64,000 nt of DNA, taken from Fragilaria crotonensis. Taxonomy: Eukaryota; Bacillariophyta; Fragilariophyceae; Fragilariales; Fragilariaceae. The position numbers and the translations under genes were made by a program. Below are positions 56,160 through 64,000 of this stretch, in pieces; the first letter of the stretch is position 1; every line of letters starts with the position of its first letter. The notes under the pieces are model-generated. The model was not told the DNA's origin. It saw only the letters and a list, made by a program, of their open reading frames with translations, and did no database searches. The stretch spans positions 1 through 64,000 of the forward strand of contig JAKSYS010000090.1 of assembly GCA_022925895.1 (NCBI GenBank), in the 5' to 3' direction.

Positions 56160-59100
56160 TCACGTTGTTACATCCATGTCTGTGACCAACGATTCTTCAA
56201 ACAGATGCATTACCTCTTCGAGAGGTTTTCCAACGGCATACAATCCAAACTCCCCGCCAACAGATATACCGTCATCAAGACTTTCCTCATCCGCATTAGC
56301 ATCACCATCCTCTTCGTCTTCTGAATCTGCAACAATAGTTGTACTAGCCAAACTATTGTCATCATCATCGATCGGTACATCAATCAACAAAGTTTTCTCC
56401 TCCTCCTTTCTCTGTAAATCAAGCATACCATGCTTGATAACTTTCGTCTTTGCTGCAAAGAATGAGCCAAAAACATTACCATGACGATTCATCACAGAAG
56501 TACCATGCCGGATCAGCCGACCATCCCAGCTGATGAGCACTCCATGAGTTAACTTAACAGCAATACCATAGTATTCTCTGTCTGAATCAGGAAAGGTACC
56601 AACCATGTTTGGCAAAACAAAATACCAACCACTTGTTGTTCCAGGTTTTTCTTCTGTCCAAATTGTGAACCCTTGGCACGCATCGTTGACATCATAATGA
56701 GAAGAATTGGATAAATTCACACTCAAATCCATGGTGTGTGTCACACGACACATACCACCATCACCATCCATGCCCTCCAGAGCTGTCATGGAAGCATCAT
56801 TTTCCAAATCCTGAGCTACCCTTAGCACACCAGGGATGGTCACCGAAGCCAGTTTTGACACTGCCACCACCGCCTTGGACAGAAGGTGGACAGAGGATGC
56901 ATCTGATGAGGTACGGTACCGAACCTTGTTTCCAGATGTATCGATCCGACTGCCAATTGGATGCATTTTTCCAAGGTCACCCATTCCAGCTCTGGCACCA
57001 GAGCTGCTGAATTTCTTAACCGCATTGCAGTGATTGTTGATGTCTTGCATAAGTGACTTACAACCCTTGCCAACAACAACAGGTAGGTAAGAGATCCGAA
57101 CAACCGATTTGCGGTGCAATGCCACCTTATTGTTGCCATGTCCTGCTCTGATGAGTACATCAACAAGCAAGTCGATCTCCGCACACTTTGTTGGGTCAAT
57201 TACATAAGTTGTTTTAGGATCAATGTTCTTGTGCAGGAAGCCTCTGGCATAGTGACGACAACCACGTCTTGCGGAATTTGATGTGCAATATGCAAAGCGG
57301 TACAATCCTGTCAGTCGATTGCAGTCATACCGAGTAGACAAATCCTCGCCGTCAACAAAATCAGGTGGGAGTGCAGGACCATCCTCGTCAGTTAGCTGAT
57401 GCGTTTTGTGAACAACTCTTCCCTTCAACCGAGGCGGCATTCCCACACTGCCACAATTGGGAGCCAGAAGATTTGTTTCTGATCGTCGCACACCCCATTT
57501 CCAAACACAGCAGTCACCATCAGCAATCCTCGAAATGTAGGATCCTTTGGAAAACCAGTTGTCAATGGTGCTACGAGAATTGCAACGTAACCTTAGCCAG
57601 TTCATGTCGATGGGAATATGAGAGTTCTTCAAACCGGCCATTTGCTTCCTCCTCTCCCGGTGGCAATAGAACACTCCCGCATCAGGAATAAGGACAACAC
57701 AGGCTCGGAAGAAGTCATCCTCCGGCAGTCTCTTCGGAATTAAACCCACACAATTTTGTTCTTCCCGATAATTCTTATGGGTTTGCTCCTCCTCCCCGAT
57801 GGCAGGTATATAATCAGTTGTTCCCTGCCGAGCCAAATGGAGAGAAACATAGGAATACATCTTCACTGGTGTGTCTAGCAGTTTTGCGGCCTTCTTTCTC
57901 TTAACTTTGTGGAGCTTGATGGTCCGCGCAAGAACACAGTCCATCACCACAATTTCAAAATTGGATTCACCATCAGAGGCGTCATAAATTTGAGCCGGAG
58001 AGTTGCACCTTGAAAAAGAGACATGCTGCAAACCAAAAGTATGCTCAAGGGCCGAAGTAATCCAATCAACCGGGGTCTTCATGATCTTCTCCCTGTACGA
58101 CAGGCTGTGAAAGTAAACTTGGTTTCGTTCCTTTTTTGGAGGTGGTGGCACAAATGAATTGAATGTGGTGAGGAATGTGTCAACAGAATGGAGAGGGAGA
58201 CTCTTCGCAATGACATGCGCCACTTGGGCATGAGTAGCAAGGGAACGGGACGGATGATCGCGAAGAATACCAACAATCGATTCCTTGTTTTCCCATGCCG
58301 CTATCCTTTCCGCCTGACGACACTTGCGTGTGGTGGTCACACCATGCATTTCTTCCGTTTGAGGGTCCATAGGAGTATCCACCCCAAACAGGGGAGGTAC
58401 CTTGTGACAAACAACACGCTTGCAATGAAACCCTCCAGCAACAATTATACTCCTAGCCAAGTCGCATGGCAGCGTTCGTCCGAACGGCCCATTCACACCA
58501 ATGCGACAAGGATTAAGCACTTTCTTTCTCCGCGTCAACTTCGCATCATCATCACAAGGAGTGGAGGACTTGCCAACCTCCTTCCCTTTCGACTTCGTCT
58601 TGGTACTCTTGTTGTGGCGACACCCACTCGTTGACTTGAGAGCAACCAACTTCCCCTCATTGGTCTTTCGTTCCTCGCCGCGCACCGCCCTCACGACATT
58701 GTCATCACAAGACGAGTCGTCAAAAGGAGTGGAGGACTTGCCAACCTCCTTCCCTTTCGACTTCATCTTGGTACTCTTGTTGTGGCGACACCCACTCGTT
58801 GACTTGAGAGCAACCACCTTCCCCTCATTAGTCTTTTGTTCCTCGCCGCGCACCGCCCTCACGACATTGTCATCACAAGACGAGTCATCAAAAGGAGTGG
58901 AGGACTTGCCAACCTCCTTCCCTTTCAACTTCGTCTTGGTACTCTTGTTGTGGCGACACCCACTCGTTGACTTGAGAGCAACCACCTTCCCCTCATTAGT
59001 CTTTTGTTCCTCGCCGCGCACCGCCCTCACGACATTATCATCACAAGACGAGTCATCAAAAGGAGTGGAGGACTCGCCAACCTCCTTCCCTTTTGACTTC

Positions 59101-59385
59101 ATCTTGGTACTCTTGTCGCCGCGACATTGACTTGAGAGCAACCACCTTCCCCTCATTAGTTATTCGTTCTTCCTCGCCGCGCACCGCCCTCATGACATTA
59201 TCATCAAAAGAGGAATCGTCAAAAGGAAATGCGGAATTGACAACCACCTTTCCTTTCCTCTTCAGTTCATTGTCACACACTGTAATCATTTCATTGTCAT
59301 CGGAAGAGGAGACGTCAACATGCGAGGAGCAGGATGCCTCCCCCCACTTGGCACAAAGACGAGGCTTTTTTCCAGAGCGAGCCAT
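56160..59385 (-). CDS. MULE cargo gene: putative 2-oxoglutarate/Fe(II) dioxygenase-like protein
   Basis: About 1,070 residues from ATG 59385 (MARSGKKPRLCAKWGE), with one frame jump near 59125; the longest open part is 56160-59156. The N-terminus has four 56-residue repeats (SSTPFDDSSCDDNVVRAVRG, KSKGKEVGK), Lys/Ser/Asp-rich and probably disordered. A large middle region of unknown fold contains NSARRGCRHYARGF. The C-terminal ~200 residues have NLSNSSHYDVNDACQGF (HxD at about 56691-56699), WYFVLPN, and GVLISWDGRLIRHGTS (distal His about 56506), consistent with the HxD...H iron triad of the 2OG-Fe(II) oxygenase superfamily. A very acidic tail follows. The homologue at 62754-64000 conserves these same residues. 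The substrate is unknown. TET/JBP-like DNA oxidation or histone/protein hydroxylation are both possible. Confidence 0.5.
58561..59232. repeat. 168-bp coding tandem repeat, 4 units
   Basis: Unit starts at 58561, 58729, 58897 and 59065, exactly 168 bp apart. The spacing is a multiple of three, so the repeat encodes the 56-residue repeats of the oxygenase-like protein. Units are nearly identical, implying recent expansion or homogenisation. Confidence 0.95.
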
Positions 59386-59409
59386 AACATAAATATAGGA
59401 GGCATTAAG

Positions 59410-60370
59410 ATGGCAGTAGTGCCGTGTCTTTGCAAATGCAGCAAGCAGTTGAAGGAATTTAATGCCGATCGAGAAAGGTACCGAAACAAAATCCGCAATG
59501 GCCCCGGAAGCTCGCAAGGATGGCAACACTTCACAGCAGTCCAAGGGAGATAATTCGGATACGTCTCGAAACCAAAAGGTATCGCCCAACAATAGCAGAA
59601 GCTTGTGGTAGTACCGTTGTGCCTTTGCAAGCACAGCAGGCTGTTGAAGCGATTAAATGCCGATCGCAATAGGTACCAAAACAAAATCCGTAATGGACCA
59701 CCACGGAAGCTTGCAAGGATGGCAACACTTCACAGCAGTCCAAGGGAGATAATTTGGATACGTCTTGAAACCAAAAGGTATCGCCCAACAATAGCAGAAG
59801 CTTGTGGTAGTACCATCGTGCCTTCGCAAGCACAGCAGGCTGTTGAAGCGATTAAATGCCGATCGCAATAGGTACCGAAACAAAATCAACAATGGACCAC
59901 CGAAGCTTGCAAGGATGGCAACACTTCACAGCAGTCCAAGGGAGATAATTCGGATACGTTTCGAAACCGAAAGGTATCGCCCAACAATAGCAGAAGCTTG
60001 TGGTAGTACCATCGTGCCTTTGCAAGCACAGCAGGCTGTCGTAGTGATTAAATGCCGATCGCGAAAGGTACCGAAACAAAATCCGCAATGGACCACCGAA
60101 GCTTGCAAGGATGGCAACACTTCACAGCAGTCCAAGGGAGATAATTCGGATACGTTTCGAAACCGAAAGGTATCGCCCAACAATAGCAGAAGCTTGTGGT
60201 AGTACCATCGTGCCTTTGCAAGCACAGCAGGCTGTCGTAGTGATTAAATGCCGATCGCGAAAGGTACCGAAACAAAATCCGCAATGGACCACCGAAGCTT
60301 GCAAGGATGGCAACACTTCACAGCAGTCCAAGGGAGATAATTCGGATACGTTTCGAAACCGAAAGGTATC
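59410..60370. repeat. ~196-bp tandem array, about 5 units
   Basis: The marker TGCCGATCG recurs at 59463, 59658, 59857, 60053 and 60249 (spacings 195, 199, 196, 196). The array lies immediately upstream of the oxygenase-like gene and inside the right end of the MULE, so it is in promoter position. Overlapping minus ORFs in it are repeat artefacts. Confidence 0.95.
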
Positions 60371-60713
60371 ACCCTACCAAACGATATGCTGTGATTTGTT
60401 AGGTAGCACTGCTGCTGCTGCTGCGTGCCGCAAATTCGAGCAAAAAATGAACACAACGACGAGGAAATGAAAAAGAGTAAAGGAGGACAAACACGGCTGG
60501 CAAAATCTGTACTACCAAGTACTACAAGTACACCCTGGTACTCGGAGCACACGGGCTACATGTACAAAGAATAAATTTTTGGCACGTGACAGTAACACAT
60601 GCACTCGTACATGTGCCTAAGAGTATGTTTCATATCGAATATGTATAATCCAATTTTTCACACCTCGATTGAATTATTTTATATAGAGAGGGGGTGCAAA
60701 GAACCATCTAGGA

Positions 60714-60789
60714 GTGATGACGTCGTAGCGGATTCTGATTCGGTTAGGGATTAGTTAGCGCCTTAAATTTTAGTGCATTAAGCACTCCC
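60714..60789 (-). repeat. MULE right terminal inverted repeat
   Basis: Reverse complement begins GGGAGTGCTTAATGCACTAA. Pairs with 51913-51988. Confidence 0.93.
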
Positions 60790-60798
60790 GATGGAATG
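60790..60798 (+). repeat. Right 9-bp target-site duplication of MULE
   Basis: GATGGAATG, identical to 51904-51912. Confidence 0.95.
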
Positions 60799-60927
60799 AA
60801 ATGATGTATTTTCGCTGTAAAACTGTCACAGGTGTTCGCGGATGCGCCACGCTGAACATGCCAGATGCCAGCATGCACACACTTGGCAGAAATGCCGCTC
60901 GCTTGAACGTAACAACAGATCCGAACT

Positions 60928-61140
60928 GCGGATCCGATTAACTGGCACTCCAATTTCGTCATCATACGACACGCTACTTAGGACCCCCTCTAGAAAATTT
61001 AGCTCCACGTGAAAGCCATTCACAATAGGAATTTCACTTTTGTTTTTTTGGTGTTTTAATCCAACTTAATTTGTCGCAGGCGCTGCCCTCTGACAATTCA
61101 AATTTGAATTCATATTCATAAACAGCTATGTATACTTCCA
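60928..61140 (+). repeat. ~210-bp dispersed repeat (copy 2)
   Basis: Direct-orientation match to 42937-43150, from GGATCCGATTAACTG to a TTTGAATTCAT tail, with many substitutions. It lies about 170 bp beyond the stop of the Ulp1-like gene and may be an end of the second element. Confidence 0.7.
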
Positions 61141-61306
61141 TAGATTCAAGCAACTCAGTCACTAATTGTCACATCTGTTGGCAAGAACATCGGCAATAAC
61201 ACACCTATTCTGATGAATGGTTGAGCGAATTAAATTTCTTCTCTTCACACCATTGTGCACAGGATTGGCCCAGTGAAGGGATTACAACATCACCAGCATG
61301 CAACCA

Positions 61307-62107
61307 TTACAGGCAAGCCAGGTCCTTCCGCAGATTAGTAATAGAACTCTGATCAAAAGTATTCTTTTCTACCCCGATACTGTCAATGAGATGGAGTATT
61401 ACTGCCACAGCAAAGAGGCCGCAGTCAATGTCGTTCTGTTGACTGGGACAGGGATAGTACATCACGTCTTGTGGTGGCAAAAGAGCTCTCTCAAGGTGAA
61501 CCGATTCAAGAACGCCGTCACACACTACAAAGTTCAGTACAAACTGGTGGAAATCTTGAAGGAAGACTGCCAATTCGCTGTGCAGCGCCATCGTTTTTCT
61601 TGTGAGGCGAGTGCATGTCATGTTCAAATCATGGCACTGTATGGAGTTGTAAAATCCAACAGTGCGGCCCCAACATTCCAGAACCACCACAAAGAAATGT
61701 TTTGAAAAGATCAGTGGGATTGCAAGCTTTGAGCCATTGGATATAGTATCGTCACTGTAGCTCTTCATCTTCGCCTTGATGCCATCAATTTTCTTTGTTG
61801 ATTGTTTTGTTTGCACGCCAAGTAGGGCATTCGCTTGCTTAATGAGGAAGGTATTAGTGCCAAGACTACCAACATACATCCGGTCATTGCCCTTTGGCTT
61901 GACCTGAGAAGCAGAAATGGCAGATGGTGATGGAGTAGGATGAGGAGCTCCTCTTTGAATCACGAAGTCCAAGAGGCGAGTACTTAGCATTTTGTTTTCA
62001 CGAAGAGCCCTGACATCGTCTTTTAGCACAGACAGCGAGGCACCAAACCTTGGGTCCCCTGGGAAGTGATAAGGACCAACTCTCGAAGTTTTGTTACTGG
62101 GGTGCAT
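61307..62107 (-). CDS. Ulp1-like (C48) cysteine protease
   Basis: 266 residues from ATG 62107; the frame is also open to a TTG at 62185. The catalytic region shows SKHFFVVVLECWGRTVGFYNSI, giving His and an Asn where the family usually has Asp (yDSL). Downstream CPSQQNDIDCGLFAVAVIL has the oxyanion Gln and nucleophile Cys in the DCG context. Ulp1 proteases cleave SUMO or related modifiers. Plant MULEs of the Kaonashi type carry Ulp1-like genes (established knowledge). Here it sits 650 bp from an oxygenase homologue on the same strand, separated by a tandem array, suggesting one element. The N-terminal half is not recognised. Confidence 0.7.
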   Translation of the reverse strand: MHPSNKTSRVGPYHFPGDPRFGASLSVLKDDVRALRENKMLSTRLLDFVIQRGAPHPTPSPSAISASQVKPKGNDRMYVGSLGTNTFLIKQANALLGVQTKQSTKKIDGIKAKMKSYSDDTISNGSKLAIPLIFSKHFFVVVLECWGRTVGFYNSIQCHDLNMTCTRLTRKTMALHSELAVFLQDFHQFVLNFVVCDGVLESVHLERALLPPQDVMYYPCPSQQNDIDCGLFAVAVILHLIDSIGVEKNTFDQSSITNLRKDLACL

Positions 62108-62282
62108 GATGAGTGCTGATGAACTACAACAGAGAACTTTGGCACTTTGAAACTGGTGGCGTGAAGGGAAAATGGTGTGTGGCAATGCAGTAGCTACAAC
62201 TACTACGGAATGAGTAGAAGAGAGAATTTAGTTGGTAGTGGCAGCGAGTAGAGAAACGACTCAATTGCTAAATACAATGCTG

Positions 62283-62750
62283 CAGAAAGATAACGAGGGT
62301 TTTTGCAAACGACGTGCAAAAAGATAACGAGGGTTTTTGCAACATGGTGAAGAATATAGATGATTTGTCCAATGAGCGTGCAAAAAGAAAACGTGGGTTT
62401 TTGCAAACAGCGCGTGTAACGAGGATATGTCCAACGAGCGTGCAAAAAGAAAACGTGGGTTTTTGCAAACAGCGCGTGTAACGAGGATATGTCCAACGAG
62501 CGTGCAAAAAGATAACGTGGGTTTTTGCAAACAGCGCGTGTAACGAGGATATGTTCAAATAGCGTGCAAAAAGATAACGTGGGTTTTTGCAAACAGCGCG
62601 TGTAACAAGGATATGTCCAAATAGCATGCAAAAAGATAACGAGGGTTTTTGCAACATGTTGAAGGATATAGAGGATTAGTCCAAAGAGCGTGCAAAAAGA
62701 TAATGAGGGTTTTTGCAAACTGCGGGAAAAGTAACAAAAACTTGCTCAAG
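62283..62750. repeat. 62-bp tandem array, about 7 units
   Basis: The unit starts GTGCAAAAAGATAACG and contains GGGTTTTTGCAAACAGCGCG. Starts at about 62378, 62440, 62502, 62564, 62626 and 62690, with an earlier degenerate unit from 62283. Each unit has a small GTGCAAAAA/TTTTTGCAA inverted repeat. It separates the Ulp1-like and oxygenase-like genes. ORFs on the minus strand here are repeat artefacts. Confidence 0.95.
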
Positions 62751-62753
62751 AGT

Positions 62754-64000
62754 TTACTTGAGGGCCTTACCGGCTGCCAAAATTTTCTGCTTTGCCGAAG
62801 TGAAGGTCCCGAAAAGATTGTTTTTGAAGTGCTGTCGGTGTTTCCCCACCCTCTCACCATCCTGACCATCAGGCATGGAGATGGAGGTGCAGTGACGCAA
62901 TGCTCTGCCATCCCAACTGATTGCTGCCCCATGACTAAGGCGAACCGCAAGACCAGAAAATTGTACTCCATCAGGACGCTTCCCATGCACGTTTGGCATC
63001 ACAAAGTACCAATTGGAGCCCATGGACGGAATTTCCTCAGTCCACACAGCAAAGCCCTGTGATGCATCATGGACGTCAAAATGGGATGAATTTCCCAAAT
63101 TAACACTCGTATCAATGGTAAAGCCAACTCGTTTCCCATCAGCTCCATCCATTGGCTCTACCGGTTCCAATCCAGAATCTGCCTCTGTGCTCAGGATCAC
63201 GCTTAGGACATCTGGGAAACATAAATGACCAATTTCATGCATCGCAACAACCATATCGCGAAGTGTTTGGTGTGGAACACAGTCATTGGTGACAAATGGG
63301 ACGGCGACAAGGTCGCCATTCTGCACCCTGGTACCTAGAGCATGCATTGACCCGACATCGCCTGTGTTATTCCGTACGCTTGGAGAGGAAAGTGCCTCAT
63401 GAATTGCAGAATTGCAGCTAGTGATACTCTGCAACCATCCCTGAACTTTCTGACCGCCAGAACTTTTAGTCTTGCCAAGCTTGACAGCGTGCCTGACTTG
63501 GAGAACAGTGTGCATGTTCAGGCAATTTCCTGAGGGTTCCCCATCAATCATCACATCAATAATTGGATTGATTGTGGGGTCGAGGACCCAACACGTGCTG
63601 GGCAAATTGAAATGGTGGCATCCTGTTGCGTAGTTACGACCACCCTCTCTTGCCGAGTTTGAAAACGCCAATTTGTGGTTGTATAACAATTTAAGCTCCT
63701 CTAGTGGCCATGTGCCAGCATCCTCTCCTGAAAACACATCTGGTGGCATTTTCGGGCCATTGCTGTCGAGACAATGGCCTGCCCGGTAGATGAGACTGTG
63801 GTCGTCAGGTTGTAGCCCCAAAAAGCCAAGTTTCCACACAGAAATAAGCTTTTTGTCATCCTGGAACAAACCCTTGACATAACTATCTTCTCCAAACGTA
63901 TAGTAGGGGGTACCGTCCGGATTATGACAACGTTTGAGGCGTAGCCAACTCATCGGAAGTGGGATCAATGATTTGTCAGAACCAACATCGGGATGCACTC
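62754..64000 (-). CDS. Second 2OG-Fe(II) dioxygenase-like homologue, 5' end outside window
   Basis: 414 residues are visible and the gene continues beyond base 64000. It matches the C-terminal half of the MULE cargo protein block by block: IPLPMSWLRLK, MPPDVFSGEDAG, NSAREGGRNYATGCHHFN, VLDPTINPIIDV. It then shows NLGNSSHFDVHDASQGF (HxD at about 63075-63083), WYFVMPN and GAAISWDGRALRHCTS (distal His about 62895). The HxD and His are conserved while overall identity is modest, which supports purifying selection on the putative metal site. It lacks the acidic tail of the first copy and ends near the 62-bp array. It is probably cargo of a second transposon together with the Ulp1-like gene. Confidence 0.5.
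   Translation of the reverse strand, partial: VHPDVGSDKSLIPLPMSWLRLKRCHNPDGTPYYTFGEDSYVKGLFQDDKKLISVWKLGFLGLQPDDHSLIYRAGHCLDSNGPKMPPDVFSGEDAGTWPLEELKLLYNHKLAFSNSAREGGRNYATGCHHFNLPSTCWVLDPTINPIIDVMIDGEPSGNCLNMHTVLQVRHAVKLGKTKSSGGQKVQGWLQSITSCNSAIHEALSSPSVRNNTGDVGSMHALGTRVQNGDLVAVPFVTNDCVPHQTLRDMVVAMHEIGHLCFPDVLSVILSTEADSGLEPVEPMDGADGKRVGFTIDTSVNLGNSSHFDVHDASQGFAVWTEEIPSMGSNWYFVMPNVHGKRPDGVQFSGLAVRLSHGAAISWDGRALRHCTSISMPDGQDGERVGKHRQHFKNNLFGTFTSAKQKILAAGKALK

Larger units (their letters stand above)
51913..60789. mobile_element. Complete Mutator-like element (8,877 bp)
   Basis: The element is defined by inverted ends starting GGGA[AG]TGCTTAATGCACTAA and a perfect 9-bp target-site duplication on both sides. 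It holds a MULE transposase on the plus strand, a convergent oxygenase-like gene on the minus strand, and a ~196-bp tandem array near the right end. Excluding the element and one duplication restores a continuous target reading CTTTCCTC-GATGGAATG-AAATGATG. The identical TSDs imply a fairly recent insertion. The ORF breaks inside are mainly single-base homopolymer changes, so activity cannot be ruled out. Confidence 0.93.

Noticed and set aside
58501-59130. 209-codon plus-strand repeat protein
   Set aside because: Complement of the 168-bp coding repeats of the oxygenase-like gene; the opposite strand has the long continuous ORF and conserved C-terminus.
62203-62718. 171-codon minus ORF rich in Phe/Leu/Cys
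   Set aside because: Generated by the 62-bp tandem array. Because 62 is not a multiple of three, all frames look similar.
62283-62750. CRISPR-like array
   Set aside because: Units are contiguous and fully repetitive without unique spacers, and the genome is eukaryotic; it is a satellite.

Overview
This looks like nuclear DNA of a pennate diatom or a close stramenopile. Three predicted plastid proteins (13147-13781, 34331-37308, 44296-44913) begin with a signal peptide whose cleavage site resembles the diatom ASAFAP motif, and two of them continue with a twin-arginine lumen signal. Introns are few, short (51-92 nt) and GT-AG. Several repeats and relics resemble diatom families (DUF6824-like, DIRS-like, RT relics with a zf-RVT finger). 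No database search was possible. All family calls rest on motifs read by eye.

Layout. 1-7.2 kb is gene-poor, with transposon relics. 7.3-20.2 kb is a host gene block: IBA57/CAF17-like Fe-S factor, a membrane-anchored surface protein, a lumenal FKBP, a CS-domain protein, SRP receptor beta, and a mitochondrial CDK5RAP1/MiaB-type tRNA methylthiotransferase. 19.1-31.7 kb holds four tandem paralogues of an uncharacterised secreted, cysteine-rich, probably GPI-anchored protein, all with the same intron, interrupted by a MITE-like element with a 95-bp hairpin. 31.9-37.3 kb has a three-exon SLC35/TPT-type transporter and a plastid-targeted protein fusing GxGY repeats to a mitochondrial-carrier domain. 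37.8-42.9 kb is a truncated DIRS-like retrotransposon abutting an IS630/Tc1-like DDE transposase. 44.3-51.7 kb returns to host genes: a second lumenal FKBP, a DHX35-type DEAH helicase and a large paralogue of the surface protein.

The most striking region is 51.9-64 kb. A complete Mutator-like element (MULE) of 8,877 bp (51913-60789) is bounded by ~75-bp terminal inverted repeats and a perfect 9-bp target-site duplication (GATGGAATG). It carries a MULE transposase with SWIM and CCHC zinc motifs. Convergent to it is a ~1,070-residue gene whose C-terminus looks like a 2-oxoglutarate/Fe(II) dioxygenase (HxD...H). Directly outside the element, a second homologue of that oxygenase (62754-64000, running off the window) lies beside a Ulp1-type cysteine protease (61307-62107). 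Tandem arrays adjoin both oxygenase genes. A transposon lineage carrying a putative nucleic-acid- or protein-modifying oxygenase, with a Ulp1 protease nearby, is the best candidate here for an undescribed system.

Caveat: many otherwise convincing genes are broken by single-base changes, usually in short homopolymers (for example three in the FKBP at 13.1 kb). This looks more like sequence error than decay, so reading-frame breaks should be treated cautiously.
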